DNA of 64,000 nt from Otis tarda (GCA_026413225.1 CM048555.1:77445785-77509784), one strand, 5' to 3'. Numbered from the stretch's first letter, positions 21,269 to 32,676 are shown. The notes: generated from the sequence alone by a model not told the origin. Program-made: numbers and translations.

Positions 21269-23466
21269 ACAATCTAATTCACAGTCTGGAAGTCACTGGT
21301 CATTCCTGCTGTATCTACTTGAATGAACAACCTGCTTTATCCTGATTAAATTTCCATTATGAATTCCTTCCTGGATATTTAGACAACATCTTGCAAAATT
21401 TCAGTGTTAGTGCGGTAGTCAGCTTGTAAGCTAAGAAGACCCATGCCTTCTGTGGAACTTCTCCAGGTGATGGATGTGGTTTTCTGCCTATCACCTCTGG
21501 AAAAGTGTGGTAGCGTCTTTGTGTATGTCATGATTTGGAAAAGCTTGTGTAAAAGCTAGTGAATGTACATTCTCTGTTTTCCCTCTTTATCACTGTGTCT
21601 GCTTGAGAAGCCTATGACTCATAAGAACCATCTGGTAGTGAATGCTGGCTCCTCATCTGAAGAAATAATGGTCTGGCATACACCGAGCGGAGCACTTGAG
21701 TACCTGAGGTGCCCTTCTGGTAAAGCACAGAAGTCTAAGCTAAAAAAAATGGTTCAGGAAAGTCCTACCTAACATCTAAGACACCATCAATACCTACAAT
21801 TTCAGGTGATGTTTCTTGGACTTCCTAAACTATCACTTGTGCTAAACTAAATGTCTATGTATCTTTCTCCTTCCAATTTCTGTTAGTGATGAAAAAAGAC
21901 AAAATTCTGTTACCTGCACATCTGAAGGAAGCCTAATGTTCTAGGAATATTTAGACCATGCCTTATTCACTTGCACTACATAATGTCAAGTGAAAAAAAA
22001 TTGCTGCTAGAAGTCCACTTAATAAGAAACTAGTGACAAAGTATCCCCTTTGATCCTACCCTTCTGTGGTGTGAATCTAAAGCAGTTTCATCTGAAACTG
22101 AGGGGCTAATCTTGATGGGAACCATATTCTTTCTGCTAATGCTGGGAGAAGGCAGGAATAGTCATTGCATAGCACATTGTTCAGATTCAGGAATCCAGAA
22201 GAAAAGCAAATTATAGGGATCTGATTTCTAGTGTGGCAATGTCAGCATTTAGCTGCAGATACAGCGATTGGAATTCTGATTCTTAGATTACTTCTATTTG
22301 TTAGCTAATGCCTATTTAAAATAAATTGCTTAAAAAGCTGAGGGAATAGGATCTAGGGTAAATATTTCAATAAATTTCCTTTTGCTTTTGTGCTTTCAAT
22401 CCAGCTCAGAGTTCCTTTTAATTCTCTTTTTCCAAGATTTTTCACTTTTGTTTTTTGGTACACACTGGCACAGGTTCAGTAGAAGAGAAATTAAAAACTG
22501 GAAATAGTTCATGATATGGTCAGTAGCAGGGGCTTCTTTGGTCATATGAATGATTAGTTAAAATCTATTCAGCTGAAGTATTACATATATTAGCCAGTTT
22601 CAGACTCTGAGACTCTATCATATTAAATTATTTATTTTAGAGAATCTACAGTCCTGCAAACTCTGTTAAACAGTTTTAGATACAAATTTCAGGTATTGTT
22701 GTGCTGTAGATTATAATATCTACAGACTTCTGCTGAAAGGTTGTCCTCTTGCTTTGAGGCTTATAATCATGGCTCAGTACTAATGAGTGCAGACAAAAAG
22801 ATGACTCTCACAGTGGCAAAAAAAAACCCGAGCAGATTAGCACTGGAAACTTTTCAGATACTAGGACCTCAAGGTCAAATTTGTTGTATCTTAAATGCCT
22901 CATTGGTTTTGTACGCTGCCATTTGCTGTGGTCTGAAGATTGCTCCTCACAAGCCATGCTGTCAAGATGTCTCTTGGAATAATTTCCAGAATAGATGAAG
23001 GCACTATCACAGGATAGGCATAGAGCAGGACAACTCCCACAAGCTTTCGCTTAGGCACACTCCTAGGAAAAAAAAAAAAGTCCTCTTCTTGGGATTGTAT
23101 GCAGTTGCTTATTTCCCCTGACAGTCTGTCACATCACTCATTTCCCAGGTGAGGACTGAGAACACACATTTGTATGTGTTTATTGCAGTGAATTTCTCCC
23201 CAGTGCAGCATGCAGTGGATTACATCTCCTTTTTCATGGACATCTGTCTTTTCCCTTTGAATAACATAATACAACCTTTATTTTACTAGTAACTCATCTA
23301 AAAGAATGTGGATCACATGAGAGGGCAGCCAGGGTCATCAGTAGTAGTTTGACCACTGAGTTTAAAGGGAACATAAGCGGATTGAGTTTCTGATGCTGTA
23401 GGTAATGTTGTGAAGTGGACAACTGGGAAACACTCATTTTCAGACTAATAGTCCTGGACTGCTGTG

Positions 23467-23984
23467 TGTTGTGGTTTAACCCTAGCCAGCAACTAAGCAC
23501 CACACAGCCACTCGCTCACTGCCCCCCGGTGGGATGGGGGAGAGGATTGGAATAGTAGAAGTGAGACCACTTGTGGGTTGAGATAAAGACAGTTTAATAA
23601 GTAAAGCATAAACCATGCACACAAAAAGCAAAACAAAACTATTCTTTCACTCTTCTTACTGGCAGGCAGGAGTTCAGCCATCTCCAGAAAAGCAGGGCTC
23701 TGTCTAGCCTAACAGTTACTTGGGAAGACAAACACCATAACTGTGAATGTCTTCCTCTTCCTTATGCTGAGCATAATATCACATGGTATGGAATATCCCC
23801 TTGATCATTTGGGGTCAGCTGTCCCGGCTGTGTCCCCTCCCAACTTCTTGTGCACCTCCAGCCTACTTGCTGGTGGGGTGGTGTGAGGAGCAGAAAAGGC
23901 TTTGACTCTGTTTGAGCACTGATTAGCAGTAACTAACACATTGTTGCACTATCAACACTATTTTCAGCCCAAATCTGAATAACA
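23467..23984 (-). mobile_element. Truncated ERVL-type LTR, different family
   Basis: It begins TGTTGTGGTTTAACCC on the plus strand, the 3' terminus (minus strand) of a very common bird ERVL LTR. An ATTAAA poly(A) signal is on the minus strand at 23593-23598. The usual TATA site is degraded to CATAAG (23761-23766). The U3 start, expected as another 50-60 bp beyond CAGCCCAAATC, is missing: sequence switches at 23985 to the tail of a CR1. Only the intact U5 side survives, so no target duplication can be checked. Family identity is from memory of bird repeats. Confidence 0.87.
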
Positions 23985-24316
23985 GAATCATAGAATCATA
24001 GAGTAGTTTGGGTTGGAAGGGACCTTCAAAGGTCATCTAGTCCAACCCCTCTGCAAGGAGATCAGGTTGCTCAGAGCCTTGTCCAACGTGGCCTTGGATG
24101 TTTCCAAGGATGGGGCATCCACCACCTCTCTGGGCAACCTGTTCCAACATTCCACCACCCTCACTGTAAAAATTATTTTCCTAATATCTATCTGAAACTG
24201 CCTCCATCTATTTTAAAACCATTACGCCTCGTCCTATCACAACAGGCGCTACTGAAAAGTTTCTCCCCATCTTTCCTGTAGGCCGCCTGTAGGTATTAGA
24301 AGGCCACAATAAGGTC
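23985..24316 (-). mobile_element. CR1 LINE fragment between two LTRs
   Basis: Minus-strand CR1 with its tail repeats at 23985-24005, abutting the truncated ERVL LTR. The body matches the other copies but lacks about 20 bp near 24060, where the CAGGGACATCTCC block should be. The 5' break is at or just before the LTR 3 target site. Confidence 0.92.
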
Positions 24317-24318
24317 TG

Positions 24319-24323
24319 CTTAG
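24319..24323. repeat. Target-site duplication, left copy (CTTAG)
   Basis: Exact match to 25458-25462. Confidence 0.9.
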
Positions 24324-24496
24324 TGTTCTGGTTTTGTTAGTGAGGGGGGGCCTAAGGTGGTAGCTTCTGTAGGAAACTGCTAGAAGTCGCTCCCCTTTGT
24401 TCAGTGGACTCGGCTGGGCCTAGGGCGGACCCGCTGCTGGCCAAGGCCAAGCCAATTGGTAGCGGAACGTCCCGTGATAACGCCTCTGCGATAACG

Positions 24497-24504
24497 TATT
24501 TAAG
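24497..24504 (+). promoter_or_regulatory. TATA-like box of LTR 3
   Basis: TATTTAAG after ATAACG, identical to LTR 1. Confidence 0.5.
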
Positions 24505-24852
24505 TAGGGGAAAACAGAAAAAAAAAAGAGAGAAGATGTGAAGCAGCTGAGCGGGGGGCAGAGAGGGGGAGGCGCAAGCCTCGTGGGCCTTGCAGGCCTC
24601 ACCCTCTGGCCTCCCGCCGGGCAGCCGACTGGACCCAACTCGGCCCAGCCTGGCTGCAAGAAGTGGAGAGGAGATGAGAAGCGAATAAGATGTAAAAAGG
24701 ATCCTGAGAGGCGTCTGCCAGCCTGTTGTAAGGAACGGCTGCAGACGCCAAGGTCAGTTCAGAAAGGAGGGGGAGGAGTAATGCGGCTCCTGGCCAAGAT
24801 TCCTCTGCAACTCGTGGTGAAGACCATGGTGGAGCGGGTTGTCCCCCTGCAG

Positions 24853-25064
24853 CCCATGGAGGTCCACGGAGGGGCAGAGATCCACCTGTAGCCCGTGGAG
24901 GACCCCACGCCGGGGCAGATGGAGGCCTGAAGGAGGCTGTGGCCCATGGAGGGCCCGCTGGGACAGCTGTTCTAGAGGGACTGCACCCCGTGGAAGAGAT
25001 GACCCACGCCGGAGCAGTTTCACGAAGGACTGTGGCCCGTGGGAGGGACCCCATGCTGGAGCAG
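24853..25064 (+). repeat. Five degenerate ~45-bp repeats inside LTR 3
   Basis: Copies start at 24853, 24892, 24943, 24987 and 25036. Each begins CCCATGGAGG or CCCGTGGRAG and ends GGGGCAG, GGGACAG or GGAGCAG. The regular spacing (39-51 bp) points to an old tandem array within the LTR. Confidence 0.65.
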
Positions 25065-25269
25065 AGGAGGAATGCGAGGAGTTCTTCCCCTGACGATGAC
25101 ACAGAGGCATTTAACAACGCGTAATGAACTGACCGCGACCCCCATTCCCTTTTCCCCCCCACCGTGCCGCTCGGGAGGGGAGGTAGTATAGATAATGTTA
25201 AGCCCGGGAAGAGGGAGGGGTGGGGGGAGGTTATCTTGTTCCCTGTCTCATTCTCCTGCTAATTTTAGA

Positions 25270-25275
25270 AATAAA
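25270..25275 (+). terminator. Poly(A) signal of LTR 3
   Basis: AATAAA followed by TGAATAG, as in LTR 1. Confidence 0.65.
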
Positions 25276-25457
25276 TGAATAGTTTTCCCCAAGTCGAGTC
25301 TGTTTTGCCCGTGACAGTAACTTTAAGGATTTCTCCCTGTCCTTATCTCAAACCTTGAGCCGTTTTTCCTATATCATCTCCTCCTATTCTCTCGGAGGGT
25401 GGGGGGAGCGAGAGAGAGACTGCGTAGTCTGGTCCCGATCGGGGCTGAACTACGACA

Positions 25458-25462
25458 CTTAG
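25458..25462. repeat. Target-site duplication, right copy (CTTAG)
   Basis: Exact match to 24319-24323. Confidence 0.9.
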
Positions 25463-28400
25463 GAACCACTTTTCTGGTAAATGATTATAAAACAGACAGA
25501 GCTGAAATGCTGGATTTGAATTTGAGGTCGTACATCTTCATATCTTGGATACAAATTTCACAGCTAGAACTTGTACTTACAGAAAAGCCCAAAATCCAAC
25601 ACAAAGCATTCATTGTCTGAGTATTCAGTATCTGGAACTTAATCTAAACTTTTTCATAATGATCACATCCCTCCAAAAGTCACAACGAGCAACTACAAAC
25701 ATTCTGATTAGTTCCATGTTTATTGTACAAAGATCTTATTACTGCAGAGCAACTGAATTTCATATGAAAACAAAACAAGGAACAAAATGTATTTGAATTC
25801 AAAGGTCAAAACTTGAGCAGTAAATTATATTTCTGTGTAAGATGATGAATTGCAGTTTTTTGATTTAATGAAAATTTTATAAAAATGGAACCTAAGGCTT
25901 TTCCATCTTATTAGAGCTTAAACGAAGAATAACCCCTTTGAAATAATTTAATGTAAACTATAATGTAATCCTCCCTTTTCTTTAGGTGTTTATTATGTGA
26001 ATGTGATTGGTGTTCTGTAGCATTTCATAGAACATTGTATTATCTGTCATCAGTTTTCCTCCCTGAAATCAGTACATCATTTATCTTAAATATGCTTTTT
26101 CCTTTCAAATTAATTATTTATTTGGGTAAAATGAGCAGCAGAAGAAAGCACTAGCTTCTCCAAAGAAGTTTCAGATTCTTTATTTTACCCCAAAAGCAGA
26201 ACAACCTCCAAGAGTAAAAGAAGCAGTATACCACAACCAATGGTTCCAGTGTAATGCTAGTAGAGAGAAGGTGTTTGTTTGTTTGTTTGTTTTCTATTCT
26301 AATGAGAATGCTTACCTACAACATTTTTTTCCAGAAAACTTTTCTTTTTTTTTTTCACAGAAAAAAAGAAAAGTTATCTCAGTACAGAAAAAAAAAAAAA
26401 ACACAAGCAAAAAAACAACACAGAACTAGCCTCTTGCTTATCAACTTCTGTGAACAGTCAGAAAAGAACAAGGACCCATTTCAATCATGAGAAGCAATGA
26501 AATTCTTTGGATTGTATAGTACAGAGACTCAGAGGTGAACACCTGGATAGCTGCTAGATTTGAAATAAATTGATGTAGGATAGACATTTTTCCTTTCACA
26601 GAAGTAAAGACCTGGATGATTCTGGCTGAGCTGCTCAACCTTATCTCCTGGGGTCACCAGCAAGTGTGGCAAGCAGTCAGGTCAAAAGGGGGAAATAAGG
26701 AGCATCAGCAACACCATAACAGCACTGACATAGCATTGCTGGAAAGCTGCAGTGATTAAAAAATGTCAAGTCAGAAAAAAATACGCTACAGTGACATTTC
26801 AAATGGGCACATCCTCTCTTTTTTCTTTCAAAAGTCAGAACAATAGGTTGCGTGCTCTTGTAATTTTATTTTTGTTTATATGTTAGGTGAAATGGTTTCC
26901 TTTTTTATCTATAAATAAGTTTGGATCAGCAGTGAAGCAGTTTTCTATGTGAAAAGTCATGCCATGAGCTCAACCATCTAAAAGCAGTGCAAAGGCAATG
27001 AAAAGACAGCACAGACTAAACATATCCTGAAGACAGGACTCAAACTTGAACAGACACAGATATCCGGATGAAGAAAGGTATTATATTACCTGTCAAAATA
27101 ATGATATAATGAAATAGCTACTTGTTAAAGTTTAATGTATAAAATTAAATGATGGACTTTCAGATGGACTTGTACCTCTACCCAATGCCTTAACCTAGAT
27201 CGGAAGGAAACACTTATTTGAAGTACATTACAGCTGCAATCGATAAAGGGAACCATGTTTGGTCTTGCCACCACCTTCATAATTTCCCAGGGAATAAAAG
27301 GATCTGAGATATCTGTAGCCTCAATCTATCACCTCCTGGTTTTGCCTATTGTTTGTCTATAGGACAGAGACATCATCTGTATCACTGTGATGTCTTCTCT
27401 CACATGATCATCACATATGCACCCATCTCTGAAATTCATACATGAACATGCAGAAAATTGTCTCAAGATTTGAAATTAAGTTTTCCAGCATTCACCACAG
27501 ATAATTAAGCTTCTGCAAAGTTCAGATCAGAATGGTTCCACTACGTGTGAGAACAGACTTAGTGAATTTTATTTATGATTATAAAGGCGTATTTTTTAAA
27601 ATCTTGCAATCAGAAATGAAAATTCATCTGAGTTGCCCCTTTTTCTTTATAAATTTATTCTATAGTAATTTAAAAGCACTGACTAAAAATCTAAATGTGC
27701 ATGGGAAAAAGAATCTTTATTTTCTTTTTTTTCTTTCCTCGCTGCTATTCTAAATCATCTTCATATCCATGTCCTCCATCATTTCACTCCCTGAAAATGA
27801 TTAGATGCTGAGCACTTGAAACATTTACATGTCTTTCATTACTAACCATGATAATTATGGGGTAAGATTTCTTTTTTTATGACAATGCATATACCACTCA
27901 AATGTATTAAATCTGCAAACATAGAGTGTTCTTTGTCTAAGGTACTACCCTTGGCCAAACATTCTGCATATGAAAATCTAATGTAAACCATGATGAGGTT
28001 CAAAGTTAATGGAAACAGAAAGTAAATGTGATATGTACAACAAATCCAGATTTGATTAACTAACTTCCCTTTCTTTGCCTTGTTATAGTTCTTTGCTCAG
28101 ACAGTTCTTGTTGAAACTTTGCAAAAGTGACTGCTCTTCTTCATTTTGGAGGCTTAGGATATCTGAAAAGTCAAGGCTATGGGGAGCTGTAGTAAAAAAA
28201 AAAGTAAATCAGTGCTTCATGTGATCTGCCATATTCTTCCTGCTTTCATCATTGTTCCATGTCACAAACAATGAAAAGCTCTATGGGAGTATACCCAAAA
28301 TCCCCAATCCAAACCAACAGCTTAAAATCCTGGAAAAATACATTAGGATGATCACTAGGATATATAAGTGAAAATTTTGTTTCTTATACGCCTCCAGAGA

Positions 28401-30907
28401 TATTCAGAGATATATTTTACTTCTGGTTTCTAGGAAATATTTTTTTTTTCCCTGACACTGTTAAGATCTCAGTAATGCTACGCACATAATTAAACTCTTT
28501 TTCCCTGAATGCCTGATCTAAAGTTGTTAAGAGAAGTGACAACAAAAAATGTAAAAGAAATCAAACATCAGGCAATATGAAATGCTGTCAGCTTCCTTAT
28601 GTTTTTTTCCCATAACTAGAGATAGGGGGAAAATTGTGTTCAGAGACGATTTAGTGTATGTCCAGCTTCGCTATCTTCAGATTAGTGAACTGAGTCTCAA
28701 TTAAAGTCATTTTTAAAAATTTCTATCTGTTTTAAAAACCTTAAAAGTTTCACCAGTAAAATTCTGGCTGTTTGTGTAGATCACCTTCATTTCAGAGGCA
28801 TGCCCCTCTTTAGATGTTATATCTCTGCTCACACTACCCTGATTATATGGTGTGCTTTTGTTTGAACTCCTGTGAGAGACATATATTTTTTTACCTTCAT
28901 AGATGCCAGTCTAAATTGCATTGACTGATTGTGTGTGGCCATCCAGACTGACAAACTGTGACTTAAATGGGACAGTGTCAATTTTTCTCAGACAGGGAAA
29001 GGTCATTTCAGATTCAGAAGCCTGTACCAAAATGATCCATTGAATCTGAGTTATTGGTTTGAAGGTTAACATTTCAGTGATGTACGCTGCCATTAATATG
29101 ATTAATACTTGCTTTGTGATTGTCCAGCAATAACCACAAAAACAATGAGACTTTGTTGCTTTCTAAGCCAAAACAATGTTATAAAAAAGAAGCTTTGAAA
29201 ATAATTGTGAAATGAGCCTGTCCTACAGCCGATGTCCCTGGTCAGTAACAGGATTTGAGAAAGACACTTGATATTAAATGCAGAAATAGGGCTCTGTCCC
29301 TGACAGCCTTCATCACTACAATTCCTTTTGACTTCAGTGCAGAAGTATTGCCTATCTAACCAAAAACCTAGACTTTTTGAATTATTTTCTTTAGGATGAG
29401 AATCTCTTCTGCAAACAAAGGTATGCATTTATCCATGGATTGTCCGGTCTATATAAACAAATAGGGTTGCACAGCCAGGTCAAGAATTTCTCAGACCTGG
29501 GTACTGGTGTTACCAGCATTCACACTGCATAAACATTAATTCATTTCCAATTTTCCTTTCAGCAAAGTACAAACCATGTGGGTAGTTTTGAAGATTATTG
29601 ACCCTCAGGATTCCTCTCATGAACCATCAGTGTCAAGAATGCTCCAAGTTTGGCTGCTTATGATCTTGGCAGTCTTCAACACTATCCCAGGATTTACTCA
29701 CTTAAGCAAATACCCCATATGCCTTCCATTCCATGCCAGGAATATACACATGCCAGTGTATATTCCCAATTCACAGAATGAAAATAGAGTTCTGATAAGA
29801 AGTCTTACATCACCTCATGTATACTATTTATCAGAAAAAAAAAAAGAAGACATAATTTTCTAGAATTGTTATTAAGAGAATAGAGTAAAAATGAGTCTGT
29901 TTTCAAGAAATTGCATTGACATCTGAAAAAAGTGTCGTGGTTTTATGGTATAGATACAGAAACTAGGATTCCAAAATTTGTTTTTCAATGTGTATTCTCA
30001 AGATTAAAAGGCCAATGACTGTCTGAGACCTCACGAAATAGGAATGACCGACTAATCTGAGAGATTTAAAATTATCAGTCTCCTGTGATGTAATGTTGTT
30101 GACTTTCTATCACTGTAATGATTTTTCAAACCTTTATCAACTTGACAACTGCTACAGATCATGCTGTGTTTCTCTGCTGGTATGTTTGGCTGCGGACTGA
30201 CAGAAACCTAACTCCCCTCCCAAGCAGGAAGATCACCTGTGATAAGACCACTGCAGTACAGTTTTAAAGTAATTTTCTGTTAATATAGTTCTGTGGTTAC
30301 TAGGAAATTGCATTTTATAGAGGTAAGGGATAAACAGCAATATACTCTGGGATAGGAATCCATTAAAAATATTTTATAACTTAATATCCTATTATATTTC
30401 TCTTGTTCTAATGTATATATTATTATTAATTTTGGACTATGAGCTTGGAATATGACTTTTAGTTCCAGCTCTTCAAGATGAACTCCAAGGTTTTGAATTT
30501 CCATAGGTTAAAGGCAAGGCCTGCACTGTAGATGTTGACTTGAAAGATACCTCCTGGATGATACAGCTCTTCACCGTTCCTTGTGCCCAGTTTTTCATTC
30601 AAAACATTTTCACCTACATTTTATTTTTGCAGTAAGTTGTGCATACACACTGAGGTTAGAGCCTTCTGACAGCTTTGTTCTAGAAGAGAAGAAATATTTT
30701 TTAGCACTGTCTCCCATTATATTCATGACTTCCCAGAAAAACATTAGGACTATTCAATTAGCTGTTCTTACAAATTTACAACCTAGTGTGAAAACAAAAA
30801 AAAAAAAAAGAAAAAAGTAAGTTTTGTTTTGTTGGTTTTTTTTTTTTTAAAAAAAAAGGTGTTTGAAAATCTGTAATCTTGAAATCTCTACTTTTTCTTA
30901 TGGAAAT
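25463..30907. other. 5.4 kb unique AT-rich sequence, no gene seen
   Basis: No transposon or exon recognised. It contains a (TTTG)n run at about 26272-26291, an inverted repeat with poly-T/poly-A arms at 26337-26375, an A-run at 26387-26401, and A-rich then T-rich tracts at 30791-30857. Open frames are all under 110 codons without domain features. Confidence 0.5.
26337..26375. repeat. Perfect 15-bp inverted repeat, T/A-rich
   Basis: AACTTTTCTTTTTTT at 26337-26351 is the exact reverse complement of 26361-26375, with a 9-base loop. It could fold as a hairpin. Confidence 0.8.
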
Positions 30908-30978
30908 TTGGAGGTTGGACTAGATGAACTTTAAATGTCCCTTCCAACCCAACCTATTCTATGATTCTATGATTCTGT
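30908..30978 (+). mobile_element. CR1 3' tail only, about 70 bp, diverged
   Basis: GGAGGTTGGACTAGATGA, then a diverged middle, CCTTCCAACCC and ATTCTATGATTCTATGATTC. It is older than the tail at 12298. Confidence 0.87.
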
Positions 30979-31321
30979 ATGCTCCACTTTCACTCCAGTC
31001 CTGCATAAATTGGTAACTACTTATTTGTCATCTTTAGTGTAAGATTTACAAGGATTTATTTGCCAGAGATTTGCAGGCAAGGACTAGATTCCAAGCAAAT
31101 AAATATGTATTGATCACTGGAAGTGATTTCTGAATATTTCTGAATATTTTTCAAGTAATTACAGAGTCCATAAAGTTCTAAATAATAAAACTGACCAATC
31201 TGAAAAAGCAGCAAGAACAACAGCAACAATGAAGGGGATTGAGTTGCATTTATACAGAAAAACCTTTTAAATGTCTAGTGATTTGCTAATATCTGGTAGT
31301 ATCTAAACACAAATGATAAAT
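30979..31321. other. Unique sequence between two CR1 pieces
   Basis: Nothing recognisable apart from a small TTTCTGAATA doublet near 31130-31150. Confidence 0.5.
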
Positions 31322-31669
31322 GAATCATAGAATCATAGAATGGTTAGAGTTGGAAGGGACCTCCAAAAGCCATCTAGTCCAACCCCCCTGCAAGGAGCAG
31401 GGACATCTCCAACCAGATCAGGTTGCTCAGAGCCTCATCCGACCTAGCCTTGAACGTTTCCAGGGATGGGGCATCCACTACCTCTTCGGGCAACCTGTTC
31501 CAGCGTGCCACCACCCTCACTGTAAAAAATTTTTTCCTAATATCTAATCTAAATCTACCTCCCTCTATCTTGAAACCGTTACCCTTCATCCTATCACAAC
31601 AGGCCCTACTGAACAGTTTCTCCCCATCTTTCCTGTAGGCCCCCTTGAGGTACTGGAAGACTGCTATAA
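31322..31669 (-). mobile_element. CR1 LINE fragment, 348 bp
   Basis: Tail repeats at 31322-31341. The minus strand encodes the ORF2 C-terminus from [16 protein letters not shown] to [13 protein letters not shown] (here [10 protein letters not shown]) and the 3' UTR. Truncated at 5' near 31669. The coding end is still open in this copy. Confidence 0.93.
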
Positions 31670-31961
31670 GAACAAATATCAAAAACACAATTTGTCATCA
31701 TCAAGTAGAGCTGTACATGTAAACTATTTCTGTAAATTTTACTCTAAGATCATAAATAGATCCACAGGATATTCTACTGCCACTTGAAAAGGTATTCATA
31801 GCTATAAATATAAAATAAAGAATACCTTTCCTGCATGCTGTTTCTAAATCTGTAAATCACCTGACTTGATGTTCTGACCTAACAAAAGATGAGGAGGTCA
31901 GTTTTATTATCCAGAAAATAACATTTGGGACCTAAAACTTACTTTAAAGTATGTCTAAAGT

Positions 31962-31966
31962 CATAC
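31962..31966. repeat. Target-site duplication, left copy (CATAC)
   Basis: Exact match to 32677-32681. Confidence 0.85.
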
Positions 31967-32139
31967 TGTCACGCTCCGATTTCGGATGAGAGGAAGGCCC
32001 CCTTGCGTTCTAGCCGACCTCAGATGAGTCTGGGAGGCTAGGGGTGGCTAGACCAACCTCACACACACCGGAGCGTGGTTTTGTTCGTATTTCTCGGGAA
32101 CAGAACTGAGACTCAAAGCGGAGTCAAGTGCCAGGTAAC

Positions 32140-32145
32140 TTTATT
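32140..32145 (-). terminator. Poly(A) signal of LTR 4
   Basis: AATAAA on the minus strand, about 160 bp downstream of the TATA-like box. Confidence 0.6.
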
Positions 32146-32304
32146 AATCCGACAAGAAGTTCGCAAATGCAAGAGAAAGGAGAGAAAGAAAGGAAAGAGG
32201 GAAAAGAGTTTCAGTTGCAATAGCTGCAGCAAGAGCTGCGGCGTCCTGACAGTCCAGTTGACTCGGTGGGGAAACGTTCCGTCCGATGCTGGTCATTTCT
32301 GTCC

Positions 32305-32310
32305 TTTTAT
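32305..32310 (-). promoter_or_regulatory. TATA-like box of LTR 4
   Basis: ATAAAA followed by GGAC on the minus strand, placed as expected between U3 repeats and poly(A) signal. Confidence 0.5.
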
Positions 32311-32507
32311 CGTTCGTCTTATCCATGTCACATATTCCAAGAGGGGGTTTGCTTGGCTGCACCCCTCACCTGGCAGTGATATGCATGCCCAATACCGTCT
32401 CTGGGCCCCTCTGTTTTTCTGGCCTGGGTCTGGGTGCATACGTAGGGGTAAGGCTAAATTTTGCAGAATCAGCTCTGCATTCAGGTTCGTGGGAAAATAG
32501 GAGGAAA

Positions 32508-32603
32508 AAACAGGAAGCTTCCAGTCCTGTGGCTTGACTGGCTTGTAAGATAAGGGAATCATCTTGCAGGAAAACAGGAAAACTCCAGTCCTATGGTTTG
32601 ACT
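32508..32603 (-). repeat. Paired 32-bp direct repeat in U3 of LTR 4
   Basis: Copies at 32508-32539 and 32572-32603 (period 64) agree at 27 of 32 positions; both carry AAACAGGAA, TCCAGTCCT and TTGACT. Confidence 0.75.
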
Positions 32604-32676
32604 CATGTACCATTGTTTAGGTGATGGTTTGACGCTTAGGCAATGTTGAGACAAACATTCGACACAGTCTCTCACA

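Larger units (their letters stand above)
17048..23466. other. 6.4 kb unique sequence, no gene seen
   Basis: No transposon longer than a trace and no exon was recognised. It holds a degenerate 74-bp duplication (18173-18303), a short (AC)n at about 18652-18665, an exact 10-bp doublet ATTCACTGTA at 20751-20770 and an 18-base poly-T at 21251-21268. Open frames up to 118 codons (18918-19274, minus) show no domain. Confidence 0.5.
24324..25457 (+). mobile_element. Solo LTR 3, same family as LTR 1, 1134 bp
   Basis: It starts TGTTCTGGTTTTG (two changes from LTR 1's start) and ends GAACTACGACA, with CTTAG duplicated on both sides. TATTTAAG is at 24497-24504 and AATAAA at 25270-25275. It matches LTR 1 at about 93% over the first 155 bp by eye, and has a short deletion in the purine-rich stretch near 24520. 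No retroviral coding sequence is attached. A 187-codon minus-strand open frame (24599-25162) is a composition artefact. Confidence 0.92.
31967..32676 (-). mobile_element. Solo LTR 4, distinct family, 710 bp
   Basis: Plus-strand ends are TGTCACGCTCCG and CAGTCTCTCACA, so read on the minus strand it starts TGTGAGAGACTG and ends GGAGCGTGACA. The flanks are an exact CATAC duplication. On the minus strand a TATA-like ATAAAA lies at 32305-32310 and an AATAAA poly(A) signal at 32140-32145, giving U3 of about 370 bp, R of about 140 bp and U5 of about 170 bp. U3 holds a paired 32-bp direct repeat. It shares no visible sequence with LTRs 1-3. No coding part of a provirus is attached. Open frames of up to 141 codons inside it (32075-32500) have no retroviral features. 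Confidence 0.87.

Noticed and set aside
24599..25162. 187-codon minus-strand open frame, with relatives in LTR 1 and LTR 2
   Set aside because: It lies within a GC-rich, stop-poor LTR. Frames are open on both strands and differ between copies by frameshift, and nothing resembles a retroviral or host protein.
973..25457. LTR 1 and LTR 3 as the two ends of one provirus
   Set aside because: Their target duplications differ, the interval holds no retroviral genes, and each LTR is individually flanked by its own duplication.
32075..32500. 141-codon open frame read as a gene
   Set aside because: It lies entirely inside solo LTR 4, crosses the predicted promoter and poly(A) positions on the other strand, and has no domain.
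31967..32664. LTR 4 ending at the TTCGACA near 32664
   Set aside because: That terminus gives inverted-looking ends but no target duplication; extending 12 bp to CTCTCACA gives an exact CATAC match.
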